64,000 nucleotides of DNA, taken from assembly GCF_002929505.1 (NCBI RefSeq), contig NZ_PJJL01000071.1, positions 124,001 to 188,000 of the forward strand. The letters are read 5' to 3'. Of the stretch, positions 54,950-62,543 are shown piece after piece (position 1 is the stretch's first letter; the number at the start of each line of letters is the position of its first letter). The translations under genes were made by a program, and so were the position numbers. Source of the stretch: Cryobacterium sp. Y57. Its GTDB lineage: Bacteria; Actinomycetota; Actinomycetes; Actinomycetales; Microbacteriaceae. The notes under the pieces are model-generated. The model was not told the DNA's origin, made no database searches, and saw only the letters and a program-made list of their open reading frames with translations.

Positions 54950-55857
54950 TGGGCTGTTTCCTCGGTATCAGTGACGATGCAGGCCAGCCGCGAACCGTTG
55001 GCCCCGACGGCGGCGCGGGCCAACGACTGGCCGTCAACGGTCAGATTGAGCGGACGATGCTGGGGATGCGGAATGTGGAGAACATCGCCGATCGCCAGCG
55101 ACAGAATGCGACTGGGCAGTACGTGGGCGGTCTCGAGTCGAAGCGATACGTCCACCGGTACGGCCGCGATCTGGGCCTGCAGAAATTCGGCAGCGTTCGA
55201 CGTGGTGCTCGTGGGGTTCGCTTCGCCGAGTTGCGGCATCAGTGCTGTGGCGGGAATCGCTACCGTTGCCGTAGCCGTGACCTTTTCCACTCGAATTGCG
55301 AACGTCGCGACCACCATGAGGTCGCCGGTTGCCGCAGCTTGCGCGAACTGGGAGTTGTACTGAATGGCCTCGACCCCCATTTCGTCGACGATCAACGGCC
55401 CAAAGGAATAACGCAGGTCTTCGAGGCTTTCCGAAATGAGCTTGCGAATCAGAGCCAGCTCGATCTGGGTGAAGTTGCGTTCAGCGAGCACTGGGATGCT
55501 GCTGTTGCCGCCGAGCATATGGTTCACCCAGGTGAGGGCCGACGTGGTCGGAAACTGAATGACCGCACGGGCTTCCAGGCCCGCAACCGTGCACAGCACC
55601 ATAGCGGTCTTCGGCGGTAGCGAACCCGCATACTCGTCGTAGGTGGCCATGAGTACCTGCTCGCAGGTCACCATGCACAGCACGCGTACGCGTGCGGTCA
55701 GCTGGGTGCCCCACTGCCGCGCAAAAGTCTCAAATGCCAGTTCCAGAACGCGGGAGTGTTCACGAGCCAGGGTGGTGGGCCGCCGAAAGTCGTAGAGCTC
55801 AACACTTCTTGCCGCTTTAGCGAGCGCACTGCTGCTGACCTGATCCTGGACTGTCAC
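54946..55857 (-). CDS. fliM: FliM, flagellar switch protein
   Basis: 303-residue C-ring protein that binds CheY-P and FliG and sets rotor direction. Middle CheC-like domain and C-terminal SpoA-like domain: DVSLRLETAHVLPSRILSLAIGDVLHIPHPQH (in parts). The N-terminal CheY-binding peptide is weakly conserved (SSALAKAARSV, YDFRRPTTL). GTG start; a 72-bp gap precedes it after motB. Confidence 0.93.
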   Translation of the reverse strand: MTVQDQVSSSALAKAARSVELYDFRRPTTLAREHSRVLELAFETFARQWGTQLTARVRVLCMVTCEQVLMATYDEYAGSLPPKTAMVLCTVAGLEARAVIQFPTTSALTWVNHMLGGNSSIPVLAERNFTQIELALIRKLISESLEDLRYSFGPLIVDEMGVEAIQYNSQFAQAAATGDLMVVATFAIRVEKVTATATVAIPATALMPQLGEANPTSTTSNAAEFLQAQIAAVPVDVSLRLETAHVLPSRILSLAIGDVLHIPHPQHRPLNLTVDGQSLARAAVGANGSRLACIVTDTEETAQ

Positions 55858-55929
55858 GTTGGGACTATCGACCGAAGTGGCTGAAAGGTAAGACGTCTCA
55901 GCTAGCGGCTGCGCCGCGTCGGTTTATGG

Positions 55930-56787
55930 TCAGTTCTCGGCGGCCACGCCGGGAATGAGTGCCCGCACGCTATCCGGCTGATCTGAGAGCAACACGATAT
56001 CGACCCGGCGATTCTGTGCCATGTCAGCAAGCGTGGAACCGGTGTTCGCCGGCTGGGCCGATCCAAAGGCGACGGCAGATATCAACCCTCCGGCGATGCC
56101 GCCCTGCTCGACAAGGCGCCGCAACACCTGGGTAGCCCGGCTTGCCGACAATTCCCAGTCGCTGTCGAAGGTGGCCGATTGGCCGTGTTTGTCGGCATGC
56201 CCTTCCACCGAAATTTTCTGCGCGGTCGCCACGAAGGCTGGTGCTGCGGCATCGAGCACCGTGATCGCGGCCGCCGTGAGTTGAGCGCTGTCCGGTGCGA
56301 AGAATGTTTCACTGCCCACCAGCCCCAGGGTCAGACCACGGTCGGTGATGTGAAATTCCACCAGGTCGGCTACCCCAGCTTTAGTTAGGTTAGCGGTGAC
56401 GGCACTCTCGAGCTGATCAAGCTTCATGACCTCCTGCGTGGCGGCTTCGGCGTTTGCCTGTGCCTGGGCCGTCGCCTCGGCCGGATCGAGAGCATCGGCT
56501 GAGTGAGTGACTTCCGTGGGTGATTCGCCCTTGTTGTCGACAAGGTCAGCCGGAACAACGACTCCCTCAGCGGTGTCGACCATACCCGCATCCACCGCTC
56601 CGAAACCGGTGGCCAGGGAGTTGGCCAGCTGCTCGTATTTGTCCTGGTCGACGGTCGACATGGCGAACAATACGATGAACATACACATAAGCACGGTAAC
56701 CATGTCCATGTAGGAAGCCATCCACCGTTCGTCCGGGTGAACGTCCTCCTCGTCAACCATTTTGCGGCGCTTAGCCCGCACGCTCAT
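55930..56787 (-). CDS. motB: MotB, stator protein
   Basis: 285-residue stator subunit. One transmembrane helix (about 24-46) carries the proton-channel aspartate D28 in SYMDMVTVLMCMFIVLFAMS; a linker (about 50-155) and a C-terminal OmpA-like peptidoglycan-binding domain (about 165-275: ISVEGHADKHG, SASRATQVLRRL). Overlaps motA by four bases, as usual. Confidence 0.95.
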   Translation of the reverse strand: MSVRAKRRKMVDEEDVHPDERWMASYMDMVTVLMCMFIVLFAMSTVDQDKYEQLANSLATGFGAVDAGMVDTAEGVVVPADLVDNKGESPTEVTHSADALDPAEATAQAQANAEAATQEVMKLDQLESAVTANLTKAGVADLVEFHITDRGLTLGLVGSETFFAPDSAQLTAAAITVLDAAAPAFVATAQKISVEGHADKHGQSATFDSDWELSASRATQVLRRLVEQGGIAGGLISAVAFGSAQPANTGSTLADMAQNRRVDIVLLSDQPDSVRALIPGVAAEN

Positions 56788-57650
56788 GCTGCTTCGGGAA
56801 GGTCTTTGTCCTTCCCCTTGCCTCTGGTCTTGCTCTTCGTCTTGGCGGCCACCCCGGCGGTATCCGCAGCGCCGTCTTTGCCCTTGGCGCCGACTTTCGG
56901 CAGCAGCTCGGCGGGAACCATGGCACGCAGGCGTTCTCCGAGCAGTCGCGGCTGACTGCCGGCTTGCACGGCCAGGGCGCCTTCCATGACGAGAGTCATG
57001 CGGTCGGCCTCGAGGTCAGCCAAGCGGCGCAGGCGCGAGCCGAGCGGCAGCCAGATGAAGTTGGCCGAGAGCAGGCCCCACAGAGTTGCGACGAAGGCGG
57101 CCGCGATCATCGGTCCCAGTGTCGCGGGCGTGTCCAGGTTTTCGAGAACGTGGGTCAACGATACGACCGTACCGATGATGCCAACCGTTGGGGCGTACCC
57201 GCCGAGACCGGTGAAGAATTTGGCGGCGTTCCGATTCGATCGAGTCGCCGTCGCGATCTCGTCCTCGAGGAGTATCCTCAGTTCTTCTCCATCGGTGCCG
57301 TCGGCGATGTTCTGCAGGGCGCCGCGCAGAAACGGGTCCTTGATCTCGTCGGCTGCCTGATCGAGCGCGAGCAGGCCGGAACTGCGGGCGGTTTCGGCCA
57401 GTCCGACGACCTGGTCGATAACGGACTGCGGCGGCGTGGTCCTGCCGAGGAACGCTCCGGGTAGTGCCTTGAAGGCAGACGTGAAGTCCTTGATCGTACC
57501 GCCAGCAAGGCCGACCGCAATGGTCGCACCGAAAACCAAAACCATGGGCGCGGGCAGCAGGATGGACATGACAGAAGAATGTTCAAGGGTGATCATGGCG
57601 ACGAGGGCACCGAAGGCGAGTACCAGGCCGATCAGAGTTGCGGGATCCAC
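56784..57650 (-). CDS. motA: MotA, stator protein
   Basis: 288-residue stator channel protein with four membrane helices and a cytoplasmic loop containing charged residues for rotor contact. Seen: PALIGLVLAFGALVAMI-like start, GGYAPTVGIIGTVVSLTHVLENL, and a Lys-rich C-terminal tail (TKSKTRGKGKDKDLPEAA). GTG start overlaps the flbD stop by one base. Confidence 0.95.
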   Translation of the reverse strand: MDPATLIGLVLAFGALVAMITLEHSSVMSILLPAPMVLVFGATIAVGLAGGTIKDFTSAFKALPGAFLGRTTPPQSVIDQVVGLAETARSSGLLALDQAADEIKDPFLRGALQNIADGTDGEELRILLEDEIATATRSNRNAAKFFTGLGGYAPTVGIIGTVVSLTHVLENLDTPATLGPMIAAAFVATLWGLLSANFIWLPLGSRLRRLADLEADRMTLVMEGALAVQAGSQPRLLGERLRAMVPAELLPKVGAKGKDGAADTAGVAAKTKSKTRGKGKDKDLPEAA

Positions 57651-57883
57651 TAGATCTTCCTGGGGCCTCGTGGCAGGTCCCCGGCGCTCGGGTCGTAGGC
57701 GAGCGCGATGACGTGGGCACGGTAGCCTGCGATTTTCTCGATCACGTCTTCCATGGATTCGGTGACGATGAAGTTGGCGCCGTCGACCATGACCAGGGTG
57801 GTGTCCGGGTTGACGTGGATGCGTTCGATCAGGTCCGGGTTAATCGCAAAGTGACTGTCATTCAGCCGCGTAAGTACGATCAT
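57650..57883 (-). CDS. flbD: FlbD family flagellar protein
   Basis: 77-residue small protein: MIVLTRLNDSHFAINPDLIE, a TTLVMVDGANFIVTES core, then EDVIEKIAGYRAHVIAL. It is the short FlbD type seen beside motAB in Gram-positive flagellar operons, not the Caulobacter sigma-54 regulator. Role unclear. ATG at 57883; a sigma-28-like promoter lies 46 bases upstream. Confidence 0.88.
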   Translation of the reverse strand: MIVLTRLNDSHFAINPDLIERIHVNPDTTLVMVDGANFIVTESMEDVIEKIAGYRAHVIALAYDPSAGDLPRGPRKI

Positions 57884-57928
57884 GTGCTCATCCTGTCTCG
57901 AACGACTCAAGGGAGACGTCATTGTGTA

Positions 57929-57955
57929 CCATCGGCTGCCACGCGGATCATGTTA
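57929..57955 (-). promoter_or_regulatory. Sigma-28-like promoter before flbD-motAB
   Basis: TAAC-N15-GCCGATGG on the minus strand (TAAC at 57955-57952, GCCGATGG at 57936-57929). The flagellar sigma-28/SigD consensus is TAAA-N15-GCCGATAA, so 9 of 12 defined positions agree and the spacing is exact. It lies 46 bases before flbD, in a 163-bp gap after flgE. Confidence 0.55.
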
Positions 57956-58001
57956 GCTAGCGCGGCAGGCCAGTTCGTCGGCCGCTTGCGTGCACAAACA
58001 C

Positions 58002-58030
58002 CTCTGGCCCCGACAGGTGCGGGGCCAGAG
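58002..58030 (-). terminator. Hairpin after flgE
   Basis: A perfect 10-bp stem (58002-58011 with 58021-58030, arm CTCTGGCCCC) around nine bases, 16 bases after the flgE stop. On the minus strand it is followed by GTGTTTGTG, which is not a full T run, so it could be a weak terminator, attenuator or mRNA-stabilising structure between flgE and flbD. Confidence 0.45.
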
Positions 58031-58046
58031 ACGTTGCATAGGGCGA

Positions 58047-59258
58047 TTACCGCTTCAGGTTGGTGAGCTCCTGCAAGACCTCGTCTGAGGTGGTGATGAT
58101 TCGAGCGTTGGCCTGGAAGCCGCGCTGGGCGACGATCAGGTTGGTGAATTCCTGCGACAAATCGACGTTGGACATCTCGAGCGCACCGCTGGTGAGGGAG
58201 CCGAGGCCAGCCGCGCCCGGGGTGCCCAGTTCGGCGCCACCAGAATTGAAGGTCGCGCGGTACGCGGAGGAGCCAGCCTTCTCGAGCCCGCCGGGGTTGA
58301 CGAAGGTGGCCAGGGCTATGCGACCGATAGCCTGCTGTTCGCCGTTGCTGAACAGGCCGATGAGCGTGCCGTCGGCACCGAGCGTGTAGCTGTTGAGCGT
58401 GCCAGCCGCGCTGCCGTCGTTGGTGGTGCCGGCAACGGTGGGGAGACCGGCAAAGCCCTTGAGGGCGCTCAGGTCCATGGCGATTCCGTCAACCGTCAGG
58501 TTGTTCAAGCTGGTGAAATTACCCGTGGCCTTGCCTTGCGCGTCGACCTCAGCGGTGAGCTGCAGCGGTGTTGGCGTCGTGCCCCCTGCCGCGGGTGTTT
58601 GGCCGACGGTCCAGCCGTCAACGCCGGGCGCGCCGGTACGGGTGAACGTCAGTGACACCGTTCGGGAATTTCCGAGGTCATCGTAGACATCGACGGTGCG
58701 CACAAGGGACTCTTCAGGCAGGGAATCCGCTGGCAGGTTTCCGGTGAAGGTCGCGCTTTGTGACCTTACCGCGGGAACAATCGCGCCGACGGGTAGCGTG
58801 ATGTTGCTGACCGCTCCGCCAGCGTTGACGACGCCGTTGACGGCGCCCCAACCCTGTACGATCGCGCCGTCGGGCGAGACCAGTCGGCCGGCCGAGTCGA
58901 AATTGAAAGAACCGGCGCGGGTGTAGAGGCTTTCACCGCCGAGAGACGTGATGAAGAAGCCATCGCCGGAAATCATAAGGTCGGTAGTCTTGCCGGTGGA
59001 TTGCGCGGAGCCCTGGGCGAAATTCGTGGAGATTCCAGCGACCTGCACACCGAGGCCGACCTGGGCTGGGTTGGTACCACCGGTGGTGGCCGTGGCGCCG
59101 CCGGCGGCCTCGGTCAGCTGCGACAGGGTGTCCTGGAACTGAGTGGCAGACGCCTTGAACGCCGTCGTGTTGACGTTGGCGATGTTGTTGCCGGTCACGT
59201 CGAGCATGGTCTGGTGTGAACGAAGGCCAGAGATACCGGAGTAAAGAGAACGAAGCAT
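58047..59258 (-). CDS. flgE: FlgE, flagellar hook protein
   Basis: 403-residue hook subunit. N-terminal rod/hook motif MLRSLYSGISGLRSHQTMLD, GNNIANVNTTAFKAS; C-terminal motif VDLSQEFTNLIVAQRGFQAN and an ITTSDEVLQELTNL end. The variable middle forms the exposed hook domains. ATG at 59258 is preferred over one three codons earlier, since hook proteins usually begin MLRSL. Confidence 0.95.
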   Translation of the reverse strand: MLRSLYSGISGLRSHQTMLDVTGNNIANVNTTAFKASATQFQDTLSQLTEAAGGATATTGGTNPAQVGLGVQVAGISTNFAQGSAQSTGKTTDLMISGDGFFITSLGGESLYTRAGSFNFDSAGRLVSPDGAIVQGWGAVNGVVNAGGAVSNITLPVGAIVPAVRSQSATFTGNLPADSLPEESLVRTVDVYDDLGNSRTVSLTFTRTGAPGVDGWTVGQTPAAGGTTPTPLQLTAEVDAQGKATGNFTSLNNLTVDGIAMDLSALKGFAGLPTVAGTTNDGSAAGTLNSYTLGADGTLIGLFSNGEQQAIGRIALATFVNPGGLEKAGSSAYRATFNSGGAELGTPGAAGLGSLTSGALEMSNVDLSQEFTNLIVAQRGFQANARIITTSDEVLQELTNLKR

Positions 59259-59338
59259 GAGATGCAAGCCTTTCGTGAAAGAAGGAGTACGTGGTGAAGT
59301 TGGTGAAGTGGCGGGATCGCTGGGCTTGGGGTCGGGGG

Positions 59339-59821
59339 TCAGGCCGCGGTGGTCGACTCCGCGGGGTCTGGAGCGACGGCGGTGTCGTCGGTGTCCGTGG
59401 GGCTGGTCACGCCGGAGATGACGTCGAGGGCCACCGGTTCACCGTTGACGGTGACCGTGGGAACGGGGCCGGCGAACGATACCGACGAAGCGAGCCCCGT
59501 GATTTCGACGCCGTCGGCGTCGGTATAGGTGACCGTCTCCCCCACCAAGGCTGTCGCCGAGGTGCGCATCTGTAGGGAGAAGCCCTCCTCGCTCGCGGTG
59601 GCCATTTCGGTGAGCTTTTCCATCATGGCGAGCTGGGTAGTCTGGGCGATCATCGCGTTGGTATCCATCGGAGAGCTGGGATCCTGGTTTTGCAACTGCT
59701 TCACCAGAAGCGACATGAACACCTCCGAGTCCATGGACTGTTTGGGGGTGCGCGTCGTGGTTGTAGACGAGTACATTCCGGTCGGAGCGGCGGCAGTGGC
59801 CGCCAGGGCGTCGATAGTCAC
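59339..59821 (-). CDS. flgD: FlgD, hook-cap scaffold
   Basis: 160-residue hook assembly cap protein. The core MDSEVFMSLLVKQLQNQDPSSPMDTNAMIAQTTQLAMMEKL (in parts) near residues 29-69 is diagnostic. The C-terminal domain is shorter than in E. coli FlgD (231 residues) and ends in an acidic Thr/Asp-rich tail. Lies 12 bases downstream of fliK. Confidence 0.93.
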   Translation of the reverse strand: MTIDALAATAAAPTGMYSSTTTTRTPKQSMDSEVFMSLLVKQLQNQDPSSPMDTNAMIAQTTQLAMMEKLTEMATASEEGFSLQMRTSATALVGETVTYTDADGVEITGLASSVSFAGPVPTVTVNGEPVALDVISGVTSPTDTDDTAVAPDPAESTTAA

Positions 59822-59833
59822 GGTTTTCTCCTT

Positions 59834-61417
59834 CTAAGCCAGTACGTCAATGGTGTGGGTAGATCCGAATTGGGGTGGTCGTTGCTCGCGCGGAATATCC
59901 GGTGCTCGGCCGTCTGGGCTCCGAGCGTCGCTATTGCGTCCGTCAGCCTCGGAGCGCGGCTGACGGGTAGCGCTCGGATCGCCGGCCTGGCTGTCGGACG
60001 ACAGGTTGAGCTGGGCGCTCAGCCCGGAACCGGCGAGGTCACGACGTAGGTCGGGCAAAATTACGCGCAGGGCGTCGCGGGCCAGGTCTGTAGGAGCGAA
60101 CAGCTCCACCCGAATACCCTCCCCCGTCACATGCGCCCGCACGGTGACCGGTCCCAGATTGTCGGGCGACACGCTGATGGTCAGCACGTGCTCGCCGGGA
60201 GCCGCAGTGGCGAGCGAGAACAGTGGCTTCATGATCTGGGCGGTGAGCGGCATGGCGTTGACCAAAGCGGGCGCAGCCACTACAGCAGTTGTGGGGGTCG
60301 ACACCACGGCCGGCAACCCGATGGGCCCAGCAGTGGGCAGGGCGGATGCCGCGGGCGCTGATGAAGTCGATGATGCCGAGTGCGCGACGGCGTCGGCAAC
60401 GGCGCCTCGCCCGGTCAGCCGTACGGAGTCGGGCACCGCGAAGCCAGACGCCCCCGCGATGGTCACCGCGGTGTTCAGCGTGGCAGTGTTTCTCACCGCA
60501 CCGGCTTGCACCCCATCAACCAATGCCGGGACACCTGCCGCAGTTGCCGGGATGTCTACCGCAGTTACCGGGACGTTTACCGCAGTTGCCGGGACACGTG
60601 ACGCAGTTACCACTCCGGCGATTGCTGAGGCGGACGGCGGAGTCGTCGGCGTTGCCACAGTTGCTGTGACAGATGCTGTGACATCAGCCGCGGCATCGGC
60701 CGTGGCGAACGCCGTGGGTAGGGCATCAGCCCCGGCATCAGCCGGGACGGTGGCGCGGCCCGAGGCCGGCGCCGCTTGAGCCGCAGCGGTCGAAGCTGCG
60801 GCGACGACGGAGGCGAACGTCGTGGTGGTCGGGTCTGCTGCGCCCGCATCGCCGGTGGGGAGTACAACAGCGATAGTTCTCGCTGCTGGGTCGGGGGTAC
60901 GCAGTGCGGGGATCGTTGCCACGGCGGCCGAAGCAATCGAGGCCGCTGAACCCGCCGTGACACCGAAGGTACCTGCCGTTGCGGCCAGTGCCGCAACGGC
61001 CGCCGTGAGAGGTGCCGCCGCATCGAGTGCGCTCCAGTTGGCACCGAAAGCGGAGGTTACCGAATGGCCAGTACCGTCGGCTACCACTGCGGCCGTGTTG
61101 ACCCACGCAAAAGCCGCCGGGAACGACGCCGGGACCAGTGGAATGGTTGCATCTGCTGCGACAGGATCAGGGTGCACTACGGACAACGACGTCGTCGAAC
61201 CGTTTGTGGAATCCGCAGCATGACCCCCCGTCGGCTGCGTCGACACCGGCGGCTCCGTCGACACCGGAGCCGAAGAAGCGTCAAGGTCCGCCGCAAGGGT
61301 GTCATCCATGATCGCCCCGAAGGAGTCGGCGCCCGGCGAAACCGACTTCGTCTCGCGCGGAGCAGAGGGCACGGGCGGCGCTGCAGCTATCCGAAATTGA
61401 CCGAGAGTGAGACTCAT
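59834..61417 (-). CDS. fliK: FliK, hook-length ruler
   Basis: 527 residues. Most is a long Ala/Val/Thr/Ser-rich, presumably extended, region that acts as the molecular ruler; the C-terminal substrate-switch domain (about 420-500) contains HVLTISVSPDNLGPVTVRAH and RVELFAPTDLARDALRVIL. A seven-residue motif (VPATAVN-like) is repeated four times from 60,609 back to 60,526. ATG at 61417; a longer upstream frame overlaps the NlpC gene and is out of place. Confidence 0.9.
   Translation of the reverse strand: MSLTLGQFRIAAAPPVPSAPRETKSVSPGADSFGAIMDDTLAADLDASSAPVSTEPPVSTQPTGGHAADSTNGSTTSLSVVHPDPVAADATIPLVPASFPAAFAWVNTAAVVADGTGHSVTSAFGANWSALDAAAPLTAAVAALAATAGTFGVTAGSAASIASAAVATIPALRTPDPAARTIAVVLPTGDAGAADPTTTTFASVVAAASTAAAQAAPASGRATVPADAGADALPTAFATADAAADVTASVTATVATPTTPPSASAIAGVVTASRVPATAVNVPVTAVDIPATAAGVPALVDGVQAGAVRNTATLNTAVTIAGASGFAVPDSVRLTGRGAVADAVAHSASSTSSAPAASALPTAGPIGLPAVVSTPTTAVVAAPALVNAMPLTAQIMKPLFSLATAAPGEHVLTISVSPDNLGPVTVRAHVTGEGIRVELFAPTDLARDALRVILPDLRRDLAGSGLSAQLNLSSDSQAGDPSATRQPRSEADGRNSDARSPDGRAPDIPREQRPPQFGSTHTIDVLA
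60526..60609 (-). repeat. Four 21-bp tandem repeats inside fliK
   Basis: Four adjoining 21-bp units (starts 60526, 60547, 60568, 60589) encode RVPATAV-NVPVTAV-DIPATAA-GVP. They lie in the ruler region, so copy number could alter hook length. Confidence 0.8.
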
Positions 61418-62082
61418 AGTGCGCTTCCCGTAGTTGTTGAGTTCTGCTGGGCGAAAGCGGCAAAAGCAGCGTTGAGCCTGTCGGCAGAGCCGGCGCCCGT
61501 GACAGCGGTGTCGGTCGGAATGATCCGGCGGATGGTGGTGATGTCGGCATCCGTCATATATGCCTCGCGCAGGCAAACGGTACGGCCTGGATACGGCGCA
61601 TGAATGACTTTGTTATCGCCGGCGTAGATAAGAATGTGGTCGCCACCGCCAGTGACGATGAGGTCGCCAGGCTGGGCTTCGGCAAGGGAAGCGACCTCGG
61701 TTCCCATCTTCATCTGCCCCGACACGAGTCGCGGCAGTTCTATTCCGATATCGGCATAGACGGTCTGCACGAGTCCGGAGCAGTCCATTCCGCTCGAATC
61801 TTCACCACCGAACACGTAGGGCACCCCAAGGTACTTCTCCGCGGAGGCGACCACGTCGGTGACGGTTGCGCCCGTGCCCGATCCGGTCGCGCTGGTTGCG
61901 GTGGTGCCGGCGGTGCCGAGTGCCGCCGCGAGAGTCGCGGCAAAGCTCCCAGCCGAGGCGGACGCCGCAGCGGTCGTCGCCGCTGCGGCCGTTGTCGTTA
62001 CCCGGTCTGCAGGCGCACCGGAGAGCTGCTGCAGAGTGGCCTGGATCTGGCTGATTCGCCCCATGGCCGCGATCATCGTCAT
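61414..62082 (-). CDS. NlpC/P60 peptidoglycan hydrolase in flagellar operon
   Basis: 222 residues. A 75-residue N-terminal part with an amphipathic start (GRISQIQATLQQLSG) and Ala/Thr-rich linker leads to an NlpC/P60 domain (about 73-205): VASAEKYLGVPYVFGG, MDCSGLVQTVYADIG with C101, GGGDHILIYAG with H149, and H161. All three catalytic-type residues are present, so an active D,L-endopeptidase is expected. No classical signal peptide is seen, suggesting export through the flagellar type III system. It lies between fliJ and fliK, overlapping both by four bases. Confidence 0.88.
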   Translation of the reverse strand: MTMIAAMGRISQIQATLQQLSGAPADRVTTTAAAATTAAASASAGSFAATLAAALGTAGTTATSATGSGTGATVTDVVASAEKYLGVPYVFGGEDSSGMDCSGLVQTVYADIGIELPRLVSGQMKMGTEVASLAEAQPGDLIVTGGGDHILIYAGDNKVIHAPYPGRTVCLREAYMTDADITTIRRIIPTDTAVTGAGSADRLNAAFAAFAQQNSTTTGSAL

Positions 62083-62543
62083 GGTGTCTCCTCCTCGTTC
62101 CTTGTGGTGGTATCGCTCGTGGCGGTATGTGAGCGATGCCAGCGTGCCCCGGCAATTTCGTCGAGCACGGTCTGCTCCGCGTGCAGGTCTTGCGCCAGCA
62201 GGGCGGCAGCGTGCCGCTCGTGCAGTTTTTCGAGCGCGACCGACTCGGCCCTGGCCGCGTTGAACGTTTTCTGGGCCGAATCCAGGCTCTCCTGGTGGTT
62301 GCGGCTAACGGCTTCAAGCTCGGCCAGCATGCTGCGCGATGAGGACCGTGCTGCGGCCATGGCGTTGAGTGCGGCAATGGTCTGCGGGGAATTGCCGAGG
62401 GCGCCGAGTGCGGTGCGGGCGCGCCCATGGCGGGCCTCGCTCGCCGCCACCCGCGCGTTCGCTTCGGCCAGGTCGAGGGCAGACTGGTCCTGCTGCAGCT
62501 TGCGCAGGCGCAGCAGTCCGGCGAGAGGAAAGAGGCGGCTCAT
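62079..62543 (-). CDS. fliJ: FliJ, export ATPase stalk protein
   Basis: 154-residue predicted coiled coil (FPLAGLLRLRKLQQDQSALD then repeated Ala/Glu/Arg heptads to about residue 140). FliJ joins the FliI ATPase ring to the export gate. Identification rests on length, coiled coil and position between fliI and the fliK block. Confidence 0.85.
   Translation of the reverse strand: MSRLFPLAGLLRLRKLQQDQSALDLAEANARVAASEARHGRARTALGALGNSPQTIAALNAMAAARSSSRSMLAELEAVSRNHQESLDSAQKTFNAARAESVALEKLHERHAAALLAQDLHAEQTVLDEIAGARWHRSHTATSDTTTRNEEETP

Noticed and set aside
60526-60609. CRISPR-like array
   Set aside because: The repeats are contiguous 21-bp coding units in fliK with no spacers.
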